Part shown: one piece after another, positions 19,249-28,416 of the stretch | Layout of the letters: each line of letters starts with the position of its first letter | How positions within the stretch are numbered: position 1 is the stretch's first letter | NCBI GenBank assembly: GCA_016706545.1 | Contig: JADJJK010000019.1 | Location: forward strand, 1-64,000 | Length of the DNA stretch: 64,000 bases | From: Myxococcales bacterium | Lineage (GTDB): Bacteria > Myxococcota_A > Polyangia > Haliangiales > Haliangiaceae | Direction of reading: 5' to 3' | Made by a program: the position numbers and the translations under genes | Notes under the pieces: generated by a model | Databases searched by the model: none | The model's input: the letters and a program-made list of their open reading frames with translations, nothing else | What the model was told of the DNA's origin: nothing

Positions 19249-19746
19249 GTGATCTCCTCCACTCGCATCACCATCGCGCGAGATCAGTACAAGTTCTCGT
19301 GCGCGCACATGACCGTGTTTCCGGACGGCACCAAGGAGCGGCTGCACGGTCACAACTACACGGTGGCCATCGCGCTCGAGCTGACGGACACCAGCTTCTC
19401 CAAGATCATCCCGTTCGCGGACATCCGCGCCGCGCTGGCTGAGCTGTGCGCGGCGTGGAAGGAGCGCGTGCTCCTGGCCGCGCACAACCCGCACTTCGAG
19501 CTGGTGCATCACGACGAGCGCGAGCTGGAGTTCCGCCTGTGCGGCAAGCGGTACGTCTTGCCCTCGGAAGACGCGCTGATCTTGCCCATCGACAACATCG
19601 CGGTCGAGCCGCTCGCCGGCCACTGCGCCGAGCTCTTGCGCCGCCGCCTGCAGACCATGCTCGCGGCGCCGCACGTGCGCTCGCTGGAGGTCACGGTCTC
19701 CGAGAGCCCCGGCCAGGGCGCCACCGCGCTCCTGCGGCTGGGCTGA
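19249..19746 (+). CDS. 6-pyruvoyl-tetrahydropterin synthase / QueD family protein
   Basis: The 165-residue protein is of the PTPS/QueD fold. It has zinc-ligand motifs FSCAHM and RLHGHNY, and the C-terminal Glu motif VSESPGQGA. Family members convert dihydroneopterin triphosphate to tetrahydropterins or 6-carboxytetrahydropterin, the latter for queuosine and 7-deazaguanine synthesis. The loop before HGH reads DGTKERLHGH, where QueD normally has the catalytic Cys (KCGRLHGH), so that residue is absent at the usual position; a Cys occurs instead in FSCAH. The reaction may therefore differ. GTG 19249 begins 6 bp after the protease gene; an ATG at 19309 would remove a zinc ligand and is unlikely. 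The 3' end lies in a tandem repeat that duplicates the stop region. Confidence 0.75.
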   Translation: MISSTRITIARDQYKFSCAHMTVFPDGTKERLHGHNYTVAIALELTDTSFSKIIPFADIRAALAELCAAWKERVLLAAHNPHFELVHHDERELEFRLCGKRYVLPSEDALILPIDNIAVEPLAGHCAELLRRRLQTMLAAPHVRSLEVTVSESPGQGATALLRLG

Positions 19747-19822
19747 ACGCGGCGCCTCGGCTGGGCTGACGCGGCGCTGCGGCTGGGCTGACCCGGCGCT
19801 GCGGCTGGGCTGACGCGGCGCC
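19733..19822 (+). repeat. Four 22-23 bp tandem repeats spanning the stop codon of the QueD-like gene
   Basis: The unit CGGCTGGGCTGACGCGGCGC (with 2-3 variable bases) occurs four times. The first copy holds the last Leu-Gly codons and TGA stop of the gene; the next three lie downstream and each keeps the same GGCTGA. The repeats differ at single bases. Confidence 0.85.
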
Positions 19823-19835
19823 TCGCCCGCTTCTG

Positions 19836-20505
19836 TCAATCGTCGAGCATGACCGGGCCGCCCTTCTCCAGCGCGCGCGCGTAGGCCGGGCGAGCGCGGA
19901 TGCGCTCCAGGTAGCGCTGCAGGTGCTTCATGGGACGGGGACCCCGCGCGCGACACCGCCGCCTCCACCGGGTAGCTCATCTGCACGTCCGCGATGGTCG
20001 GCTCGTCGCCGCACAGCCACGCGCGCTCCGCCAGCTCTGCTTCGAGGAACGCCAGGTGCCGCTCCAGGTTCGGCGTGGTGTAGCTGCGGTCGAGCTGCCC
20101 GCTGATGGCCTTGGCGATGGGCCGCACCAGGAACGGCACCTTGCGTGAACGCATCTGCGACGAGATGAGCTTCACCAGCAAGATCGGCATCAGCGATCCT
20201 TCCGCGTAGTGCAGGAAGTACCGGCAGCGCTGCAGCGCCGGCGTCCCCGCCGCCGGCACCCAGCGCCCCCCGCCGTGCCGCTCCGCCAGATATTCCAGGA
20301 TCGCCGCGGACTCGGCGAACGTGGCGCCATCCTCCGTCACCACCGGCGACTTGCCCAGCGGATGCACCTTGGCCAGCTCCGGCGGCGCCAGCATGGTCCT
20401 CGGATCGCGCCGGTACACCTTGAGCTCGTACGGGACGCCCAGCTCTTCCAGGAGCCACAGCACGCGATGAGAGCGGGACTTTTCCAGATGATGAACGGTC
20501 AGCAC
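19836..20505 (-). pseudogene. Glutathione S-transferase family protein, frameshifted near its C-terminus
   Basis: From GTG 20505 the product has an N-terminal thioredoxin-like GST domain (LTVHHLEKSRSHRVLWLLEE, HPLGKSPVV, ESAAILEYLAE) and an all-helical C-terminal domain (LCGDEPTIADVQMSYPVEAA). The Ser/Arg in the first loop is typical of many bacterial GSTs. After VEAAVSRAG the frame is lost in a GGGGTCCCCGTCCC stretch (about 19930-19947). In the neighbouring frame the expected GST tail continues (LQRYLERIRARPAYARALEK) to TGA at 19836. The uncorrected frame would run on for more than 800 residues antisense to the protease gene, which is clearly artefactual. The product is a cytoplasmic conjugation or isomerase enzyme of unknown substrate. 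Confidence 0.75.
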
Positions 20506-20616
20506 GCCCCACGGTACCAGGGCCCCAGCGCGGCGCCAGGGGGTAGCAGCGCGGGAGCAGCGCCGCTCTCATGATCCTGCAGATCATGCACGCAGACCGC
20601 CGCCGACGAGCCTGCC

Positions 20617-20780
20617 CCACCGTGCGTGATCCGACCATCGTGCCTGGCCCGGACCACCGTGCGTGATCCGACCATCGTGCCTGGCCCGAACCGCCGTGCC
20701 TGGCCCCAACCACCGTGCTCGACCCAACCACCGTGCTCGACCCAACCACCGTGCTTGACCCAACCACCGTGCTGGGCCTA
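20617..20780. repeat. About nine imperfect 17-19 bp tandem repeats
   Basis: The unit is close to ACCACCGTGCTCGACCCA. Three central copies are identical or nearly so, and outer copies vary (ACCATCGTGCCTGGCCCG, ACCACCGTGCGTGATCCG). They are head-to-tail with no spacers, so this is not a CRISPR array. It lies upstream of the GST gene. Confidence 0.85.
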
Positions 20781-21058
20781 CCCACCTTCCACGCGCTCAC
20801 CCTCGTCGCTCAACTAGCGATCCGTTCCGGGTTCTGGGTTCTGGTACAAAAAAAACAAAAAACTCAGGGTTCTGAAAACAGCAGGGGCTGTGCGGCGGTG
20901 TGGAGAGGCGCGCCGCCCTCCCAGGCACGCCTGCTGCACCTGGCCCTCCTGCGCCTCTCCAAGGGCTGTGGTCAACCGCGTCGCTTACGCGCATGCCCAC
21001 TTGCCCAGGCTCGACGGGCGCGGTTGTCCATAGCCCGCCACCGTCCACAGCCCCGGAG

Positions 21059-21108
21059 CTTCCGCGGAAACGCGCTGCGACCTGGATCACACCACGTTTC
21101 CGCGGAGG
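21059..21108. repeat. 14-bp inverted repeat containing TTCCGCGGAA
   Basis: CTTCCGCGGAAACG at 21059-21072 matches the reverse complement of CGTTTCCGCGGAGG at 21095-21108 in 13 of 14 positions, separated by 22 bases. It could be an operator or a stem-loop; nothing more can be said. Confidence 0.5.
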
Positions 21109-21396
21109 TTTCCGCGATCTCGCTCTCCTGTCCCGGCTCGCTCGCGTCCGCCTGCCGGACGCCTTCGCTAACTCAAGATCTACTATCCAATATCAACATC
21201 AAATACCAACATCACTCTTGACACCTTCCGCGACCGCCAGCCCTCCGCGCCGCCAACCCACCGCGATCTCTCCACCCGCGGCCCCAACGCGCGCTACATG
21301 CCCCATCAACCCGCGCACCCCACGAAACTTCACTTCACCCGCGCTTCCGCGGCACCTGACGCGCGCCAGGCGCCAAGTCCGGCGCCGAAAATCGCC

Positions 21397-22979
21397 ATGC
21401 TACAAGAGTGCATGCGCGAGCCTCTATCCGTCGAGGAAGTTCAAGCTTTGGGCGAACACATTGCCGAGCAAGCAGTTCACCTGGACGCCGCCATGCATCG
21501 ACTGCTCGCCGACCTGCGGACGTTCGACGCGGCCGGCGGCTGGTACCGCCAGGGCTTTAGCACCTGCGCCCACTGGCTGAGCTGGCGTGTCGGCTGGGAT
21601 CTTGGCACCGCGCGCGAACACCTGCGCGTGGCCAGAGCCTTGCACACCTTGCCTCAAGTATCAGATGCCTTGTCTGCCGGGCAGATCTCGTATTCCAAGA
21701 CTCGCGCCATCACGCGCGTGGCCACCGCTGCCACCGAGGCCGTGCTCCTTGGCTACGCCCAGCACTGCACCGCCAGCCAGCTCGAGACCGTGTGCCGCAA
21801 GGTCGGCGTGCTCGGCGCCGACGCTGCCAGCCAAGGCCGTGCGCCCACACGACAGCGAGCGCTACGTGGCGCACACCACGACGGCCTCTGGCATGGTGTG
21901 CGTCAAGGCGTGCCTGCGCCCCGACGAGGCCGCGCTGCTGCTTCAAGTACTGCAGCAAGCCGCGGTGGACTGCACGCGCGAGCCGGCGCCGCGGAAACCC
22001 CCTCGCCCCCGCCACTTTCACCGACCGTGGCGCCTCGCTGCCGGTGGCCCTCACCGTCGAGTCCGACCTTGCGCTCTCTCCGCAAGCCACCCGCCGCCTG
22101 GCCTGCGACTGCGGCCTGGTCGTCGCCAACATTGGGGCCACCATCGGCGCCGGCACCTCCATCGCCGACGCCACCCCACTCTCCATCGGCCGCAAGACCC
22201 GCACCATCCCCGCCGCCCTCAAGCGCGCGCTCTTGCTACGCGATCGCACTTGCCGCTTCCCCGGCTGCGACCACCGCCTGTTCCTCGAAGGCCACCACCT
22301 GCAGCACTGGGCCGATGGCGGCGAGACCAGCCTGCCCAACCTCGCGCTGCTCTGCTCTTTGCACCACGCCTACGTCCACGAGCGCGGCTATCGCATCACA
22401 CAGTCCGCCACCGGCGCGCTCGCCTTCGAAGATCCGCAGGGCCGCGCCGTCGTCCCGCTGCCGCCGCGCCCCGCGCCGCCGCTGCTCGGCTGGCCGGCGA
22501 TCCATGCCGTGCGCGCCGCCAACGCCGCCTTGCCGCTGACCGCGACCACCGGCCAGTGCCGCTGGCGCGGTGAGCGCGTCGATAGCTGGGACGCCGCTGC
22601 CACCATCGCGCGCATCCAGCGCCGCGCCGACGCTGCAGCCCCTGCAGCCGCCACACCTTCCGCCCCGGCCGCCCCACTCACCGTCGCACCACCCTCCCCA
22701 CCGCCCGCGTTCCCCCGCACACCAGCACCACCCTCGCCACCCTCACCACTCTCACCACTCTCGTCACTCCCATCTCTCGCCGATCCTCCGCTCGATCCCG
22801 ACGGCCTCCCCCTCCGCGGCCTGTGGGACGACCTCGACCGCCACAGCGCCATCGAGCGCTGGGTTCTCGCCGAGATGGAAGCGACCGGCGTCGACCCCCT
22901 CTCCGTCGGCCGCCCCTTACCGGACCACCTGCAGCACCCGTCACAGCGCCCGTCGAAACATCCGCCCACCTCGCGCTAG
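21397..22979 (+). pseudogene. DUF222 / HNH endonuclease family protein split over three frames
   Basis: The N-terminal DUF222-like part begins MLQECMREPLSVEEVQAL with FSTCAHWLSWRVGWDLGTAR and VSDALSAGQISYSKTRAI. Near 21830 the frame shifts (+1) to a segment with DSERYVAHTTTASGMVCVKA. Near 22005, in a C-rich run, it shifts again to the HNH nuclease: RDRTCRFPGCDHRLFLEGHH, WADGGETSLPNLALLC, HHAYVHERGY. Zinc-binding Cys residues and the H-H...N...H core are intact. These 13E12/DUF222-type HNH proteins are abundant in myxobacteria and actinobacteria and often repeated; their role is unclear. The Pro/Ser-rich tail (about 22670-22780) is low complexity. Two indels suggest decay or assembly error. 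Confidence 0.75.
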
Positions 22980-23157
22980 CAGCGATGAGGGGCAATAGCC
23001 AGCCGCTGGCGCGAACAGCACGGCCCTCGACGTCGTAGGGGCGGGTCTCAGACCCGCCCGCTCGCCCCCACGCACGCCCTCGCCCCCGCGTCCGCCCGCA
23101 TGCCCCACGCCCGCACGCTCGTATGCCCCCCGCATGCCCGACGCCGACTTCCGCGCC

Positions 23158-25293
23158 TCAGCGCGCGCCGGCGGTGTACTTGTCGAGCCAGGCCAGCACC
23201 TGCTCGTGCCAGATCTTGCTGTTGTGCGGCCTTAGCACCCAGTGGTTCTCATCCGGAAAGTAGATGAAGCGGCTCGGCACGCCCATGCGCTGCAGCGCGG
23301 TGAACGTGGACATGCCCTGCGTGTCCACCACGCGGTAGTCCTTGCCGCCGTGGATGACCAGGGTCGGGGTCTTCCAGTTCTTGATGAGATCGATGGGGTT
23401 GTGCTTCTTGTAGCCCTCGGGGTTGCCCCATGGCGTGCCGCCGTGCTCCCACTCCGGGAACCAAAGCTCCTCGGTGTCGAAGTACGCCATGCGCTCGTCC
23501 AGGTTGCCGTCGTGGCACACCAGCGCCTTGAAGCGATCCGTGTTGCCGTGGATCCAGTTGATCATGTAGCCGCCGTACGAGGCGCCCAGCGCGGCCATGC
23601 GCTTGCCGTCGAGCCACGTGTACTTCTGCAGCGCGAAGTCCAGGCCCTTCATCAGGTCCTCGTACGGAGCGCCGCCCCAGTCGCCGTTGATGGCGTCGGT
23701 GAAGGCCTGGCCATAGCCGGTGGAGCCATGAAAGTCGATGAACACCACGCCATAGCCGCGCCCGGCGTACGCCTGCGGGTTCCACCGGTAATGGAAGTGG
23801 TCGCCAAAGCTGCCCTGCGGCCCGCCGTGGACGAGGAACGCCACCGGGAACTTCTTGCCCGGCACAAAGCCCGCCGGCTTCATCGCGAAGCCATGCACGG
23901 TCTCGCCCTTGGCGCCCTTGAACGAGAACTGCTCGTACTCGCCCCAGGTGATCGCCTTGACCCGCTCGTCGTTGATGCGGGTGACCTGGCGCAGGTCGCT
24001 GCCGTCTGGCTTGACGGTGAACAGCTCCACCGGCTGGCGCAGCGTGTCGCGCGCGAACAGCACGCGCTCACCGGCGAGCTGCGGGCTGCCGCTGGTGCCC
24101 TTTTCCACCAGCACCTTCACCGCCCCCGTCGCCACGTCCACGCCAAACAGCGAGTGATGGCCCACGTTGTCCGCGGTCGTATAGAGGGTGCGGCCATCGC
24201 GGCTCCACAGCAGCGTGCTGGCCGAGCGATCCCAGGACTCCGTCAAGACGCGGGTCTTCTTGCTGGCCAGATCGATCAGCGCGATGCGCTGACGATCTGC
24301 CTCGTAGCCCGGGCGCACCATGGACAGCACCGCCAGCGTCTTGCCGTCCGGAGAGAACGTGGGCTGGAAGTCGTACGCCTTGTTCTGCGCGGTCAGGTTC
24401 ACCGTGCCCTGACCATTGCTGCCAACCAGGTACACATCCGTGTTGGTGGTCCACGCCAGATCGCGCGTCCCGGTGCGCGCCAGGTACGCCACCCACTTGC
24501 CGTCCGGAGAGATCGAGACCTCCTCCATGCCGCCAAAGGGGTGCGTCGGCGCGTCGGTGGTGAGGCCGGGCGTCAGGTCCTTGGCGTCGTCGGCCTTGCC
24601 GCCCAGCTCCGGCGGCGTCCACACGAACAGGTGAGAGAACTTGCCGTCCTCCCACTGGTCCCAGTGCCGGAAGAGGAGCTGGTCGTAGATCTGCGCGGAG
24701 CCCTTGGCCTTGGCCTTGACGCCGTCCTCTTCCATCGACCGTGCCAGCGTCCTGGCCTGCGGCCAGACCTCCAGCGCCAGCACCATGCGCTTGCCGTCGG
24801 GAAACAGCTTGAAGCCGCCAACGTCGGTGGGCAGCTTCGTGACCTGCTCTGCCTCGCCACCGGCAGCCGCGATGCGCCAGACCTGCGCCGAGCCACCGCG
24901 CGTGGAGGAGAAGTAGATCCAGCGGCCATCCGGGGACCACGCCGGGCTCGAGTCCGCGTCCGGGTGCGTGGTCAAGCGGCGGACCTGCGCGCCATCCACG
25001 CTGGCCAGCCACAGATCGAGGCGACCGCGGTTGGCCTCCAGATCCGTGTCGCGCACCGAGAACGCCACCCACTTGCCGTCCGGCGACACCGCCGGCTCGC
25101 CCACCCGCTGCATGGCGAGCATGTCGTCGACGGTCAGGCCCTTGGCCTCGGCGTCGACGGGGGCGCCCACTGCAAGGAGCAGCGCCCCGAGCACGGCCGA
25201 GCGCCGCAGGGAACCCAAGCGGCCAGCGTGACGGGCCACGCGCGAGCGGGCGGGCGAAAGAACACGAGAGAGAGCGGGCGAGCCAAGCTTCAT
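23158..25293 (-). CDS. S9 family peptidase (prolyl oligopeptidase / acylaminoacyl peptidase type)
   Basis: The 711-residue protein has a signal sequence (SAVLGALLLAVGAPVDAEA). The N-terminal beta-propeller is built of TolB/PD40-like repeats (VSPDGKWVAFSVRD, WSPDGRWIYFSSTRGG, FSPDGKTLAVLSM). The C-terminal alpha/beta hydrolase has nucleophile Ser in GASYGGYM, Asp in HGGKDYRVV and His in PDENHWVLRPHNS. Such enzymes remove dipeptides or acylated residues from short peptides, here probably in the periplasm. A good ribosome site (GGAG, 6 bases) precedes ATG 25293. The gene appears monocistronic: the HiPIP-like gene upstream is 137 bp away on the same strand with its own promoter-like hexamer. Confidence 0.93.
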   Translation of the reverse strand: MKLGSPALSRVLSPARSRVARHAGRLGSLRRSAVLGALLLAVGAPVDAEAKGLTVDDMLAMQRVGEPAVSPDGKWVAFSVRDTDLEANRGRLDLWLASVDGAQVRRLTTHPDADSSPAWSPDGRWIYFSSTRGGSAQVWRIAAAGGEAEQVTKLPTDVGGFKLFPDGKRMVLALEVWPQARTLARSMEEDGVKAKAKGSAQIYDQLLFRHWDQWEDGKFSHLFVWTPPELGGKADDAKDLTPGLTTDAPTHPFGGMEEVSISPDGKWVAYLARTGTRDLAWTTNTDVYLVGSNGQGTVNLTAQNKAYDFQPTFSPDGKTLAVLSMVRPGYEADRQRIALIDLASKKTRVLTESWDRSASTLLWSRDGRTLYTTADNVGHHSLFGVDVATGAVKVLVEKGTSGSPQLAGERVLFARDTLRQPVELFTVKPDGSDLRQVTRINDERVKAITWGEYEQFSFKGAKGETVHGFAMKPAGFVPGKKFPVAFLVHGGPQGSFGDHFHYRWNPQAYAGRGYGVVFIDFHGSTGYGQAFTDAINGDWGGAPYEDLMKGLDFALQKYTWLDGKRMAALGASYGGYMINWIHGNTDRFKALVCHDGNLDERMAYFDTEELWFPEWEHGGTPWGNPEGYKKHNPIDLIKNWKTPTLVIHGGKDYRVVDTQGMSTFTALQRMGVPSRFIYFPDENHWVLRPHNSKIWHEQVLAWLDKYTAGAR

Positions 25294-25430
25294 GGGCGTC
25301 TCCAGGGTCGCGTGGGATCAGCTAACCGCCCGAGTATTGGCCAATCGCCGTGGCCGTCAACCACCGCTCGCGCCTTTGCGCTGCCGGCCGGCGCTGGCCC
25401 CGCGGTCGAGGCCCTGGCCCACACCAACGC

Positions 25431-25673
25431 TCAGTCCTTGGGGATCTCTTCCCACCACTGGCACCACCACTGGTCCCCCACCAGCACGCGCAGCTTGGGG
25501 TGCCAGCAATAGGAGATCTTGGCGTCGGGGTTCAGGTAGTAGAGGCAGTTGTCGCAGCGCTCTTCGCCGTTGGGGCGGCCGCGCAAGACCGCGTCCTCAG
25601 CGAGGTGCTTGAGTTCGAGCGACAGCTTCTCGTCGATCGGCTTGGGTTCCGGTCGGGGCAGTTCATCGGCCAT
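25431..25673 (-). CDS. Small four-cysteine HiPIP-like protein (putative [4Fe-4S])
   Basis: The 80-residue protein begins MADELPRPEPKPIDEKLSLE. Its C-terminal half has four cysteines spaced C-x2-C-x12-C-x14-C (CDNCLYYL, SYCWHPK, WWCQWW), all near aromatic residues. High-potential iron-sulfur proteins have a similar C-x2-C...C...C pattern within the same length, and HiPIP-fold small subunits also occur in some glycyl-radical enzymes. Unlike classical HiPIPs there is no twin-arginine signal, so the protein would be cytoplasmic. A zinc-ribbon-like protein is the main alternative. The start codon is preceded by TATGGT at exactly 6 bases and no Shine-Dalgarno, which supports ATG 25673 over an upstream frame start. 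Confidence 0.6.
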   Translation of the reverse strand: MADELPRPEPKPIDEKLSLELKHLAEDAVLRGRPNGEERCDNCLYYLNPDAKISYCWHPKLRVLVGDQWWCQWWEEIPKD

Positions 25674-25679
25674 GGTGCG

Positions 25680-25685
25680 ACCATA
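25680..25685 (-). promoter_or_regulatory. -10 hexamer TATGGT six bases before ATG (leaderless start)
   Basis: On the minus strand TATGGT, then CGCACC, then ATG 25673. There is no Shine-Dalgarno. Spacing is identical to the hexamers before 17380, 30253 and 49353. Confidence 0.5.
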
Positions 25686-25918
25686 GCGCACCCGCTCTGG
25701 CCCTGCATCAGCGCGGCGGCAGAAGGGCCATGAGCAAGCTCCCTGGCCGGGCGCGGCGCGGCGGCTTCGTCACGACGCCTCACGACGCCTCACGCAGCCT
25801 CACGCAGCTCGCGCGCGCTTCTCGCAGGCGCAAACCTTGGCTCACCCCGCACTTCGGCTATGCTCTGCCGCTCGCGCCGCGGCTCGCGGCTCCCTCTCCC
25901 GCCGCCTGGAACAACCCT

Positions 25919-27322
25919 GTGATCAGTGTCGAGAAAATCGGTGGCACGTCCATGTCGAGCTTCGCCGACGTGCTTGCCAACATCATGTTGCGAAACCCCG
26001 AGCGCATCTACGGGCGCGTCTACGTGGTCTCCGCCTACGCCGGCGTCACCAACTCGCTCCTGGAGCACAAGAAGACCGGCGAGCCCGGCGTGTATGCCAG
26101 GTTCGCCGACGGCGGCGACTACGCCGCCGCGCTGGCGGTGACCACCGCGCGCCTGCAAGAGATCAACGCCGGCCTGGCGCCGCTTGGGCTTGACCGCGCG
26201 CGCGCCGATGGCTTCCTGGACAAGCGCATGCGTGAGCTGCGAGCGTACCTGGACTCGATGCGCCACGTGCTGGCCAGCGGCTATTTGCGCCGCGGCGATG
26301 TCCTTTTGGCCGCGCGTGAGATGCTGGCCGCCGTGGGAGAGGCCCACAGCGCCTTCAACTCGGTGGAGATCTTGCGCCAGCGCGGCGTGCCCGCGCACCT
26401 GATGGATCTGTCCGGCTTCGATGACGACGACCCGCTGACCATCGATCAGCGCATCCACAAATCCTTCCAGGGGGTGGAGCTGGAGTGCCAGGTGGTGGTG
26501 GTCACCGGCTACACCAAGGGCATCGAGGGCATCATGCGGGAGTTTGACCGCGGGTACTCCGAGGTCACGTTCAGCAAGATCGCGGTGGAGCTCGGCGCCG
26601 ACGAGGCGGTGATCCACAAGGAGTTCCACCTGTCGTCCGCGGATCCCAAGCTGGTCGGCACCAGCAACGCCGTGGTGGTGGGGCGCACCAACTACGACGT
26701 CGCCGATCAGCTCGCCGACGTCGGCATGGAGGCCATCCACCCCAAGGCCGCCAAGCCCATGGAGCTCGCGGGCATCGCCATCCGGCTCAAGAACACCTTC
26801 GAGCCCGACCACCCAGGCACCCTCATCACCAAGGACTACGTCGGCAGCCAGGCCCGCATCGAGGTCATCGCCGGCTCCGCGCAGGTCACTGCCATCGAGA
26901 TCCATGATCCGCTGATGGTCGGCGCCGTGGGCTTCGACCATGGCGTGATGGAGATCTTCCGCAAACACGAGATCTCGTACATCCTCAAGGCCACCAACGC
27001 CAACTCCATCACCCACGTGGTGTGGGAGCGCTCGGTCACCGAGGGCTTCCTCGGCGAGCTGCGCGCCCACTACTCCGTGGTGAGCGCGGTGCCCTCTGCC
27101 ATGGTGTGCGTGATCGGCACCAACATCGCCTTCCCCGGGGTGCTGGCCCGCGCCACCTCCGCCCTGGCGGAGAACGGCATCAACATCAACGCCGTGTCGC
27201 AATCGTTGCGCCAGACCAACATGCAGTTCGTGATCGAGCGGCAGGACTACGCGCGCGCCGTGGTGGCGCTCAACACCGCGCTGTGCCTGCACCCGCCGCA
27301 GCCCATCGAGCCCAAGGCGTGA
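25919..27322 (+). CDS. Aspartate kinase, ectoine-cluster (Ask_Ect) type
   Basis: The 467-residue aspartokinase starts at GTG 25919 (ISVEKIGGTSMSSFADVL). It catalyses ATP-dependent phosphorylation of aspartate to aspartyl phosphate. The motifs KIGGTSMS, VVSAYAGVTNSLLEHKKTGE, GEAHSAFNS, FDRGYSEVTF, IHKEFHLSSADP and GRTNYDVADQL follow, from memory, the specialised Ask_Ect enzymes found in ectoine clusters rather than LysC. The C-terminus carries ACT-like domains (INAVSQSLRQTNMQFVIE). No ectABC genes lie in the window, so its pathway is open: ectoine made elsewhere, or general aspartate-family amino acids. The 3' end runs into a 22-bp tandem repeat. The open frame upstream to 25730 lacks family character. 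Confidence 0.88.
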   Translation: MISVEKIGGTSMSSFADVLANIMLRNPERIYGRVYVVSAYAGVTNSLLEHKKTGEPGVYARFADGGDYAAALAVTTARLQEINAGLAPLGLDRARADGFLDKRMRELRAYLDSMRHVLASGYLRRGDVLLAAREMLAAVGEAHSAFNSVEILRQRGVPAHLMDLSGFDDDDPLTIDQRIHKSFQGVELECQVVVVTGYTKGIEGIMREFDRGYSEVTFSKIAVELGADEAVIHKEFHLSSADPKLVGTSNAVVVGRTNYDVADQLADVGMEAIHPKAAKPMELAGIAIRLKNTFEPDHPGTLITKDYVGSQARIEVIAGSAQVTAIEIHDPLMVGAVGFDHGVMEIFRKHEISYILKATNANSITHVVWERSVTEGFLGELRAHYSVVSAVPSAMVCVIGTNIAFPGVLARATSALAENGININAVSQSLRQTNMQFVIERQDYARAVVALNTALCLHPPQPIEPKA

Positions 27323-27366
27323 ACGCTCGCCCGCGGCATCGTGAGCGCTCGCGCGCGGCATCGTGA
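27319..27366 (+). repeat. 22-bp tandem repeat starting at the aspartate kinase stop codon
   Basis: GTGAACGCTCGCCCGCGGCA-TC and GTGAGCGCTCGCGCGCGGCA-TC are adjacent, followed by a partial third copy (GTGAGTGCCCG). The first copy contains the TGA stop of the gene. Confidence 0.75.
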
Positions 27367-27382
27367 GTGCCCGACTGGCCGC

Positions 27383-28282
<900 letters not shown>

Positions 28283-28416
28283 GGGCTGCGTTGTACCGCA
28301 CCTGCGAACAGCCGGCGGGAGCCTCCGTTCTCGAAGATCCTCGGCGGGGGCGCTTTTTCCCGAACCAGTCCCTGCGCAGCAAAGTACGCCCTGCCCTGCG
28401 CTCGCCGCCGCGCTGG

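Larger units (their letters stand above)
20506..21396. other. 890-bp intergenic region with repeats and an AT-rich stretch
   Basis: This stretch holds no gene I can support. It contains the 17-19 bp tandem repeats at 20617-20780, an A-rich run near 20848-20865, an inverted repeat at 21059-21108, and an AT-rich segment around 21170-21225 before the DUF222/HNH reading frame. It separates the diverging GST and HNH genes and probably holds their promoters. Confidence 0.6.

Noticed and set aside
17335..20505. A 1056-codon open frame on minus
   Set aside because: Only the first ~200 codons are a GST. The rest is antisense to the S8 protease and QueD genes, Arg/His/Val-rich, and without family features; it stays open because of high G+C.
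20617..20780. Possible CRISPR array
   Set aside because: Repeats are contiguous, 17-19 bp, with no spacers and no cas genes nearby.
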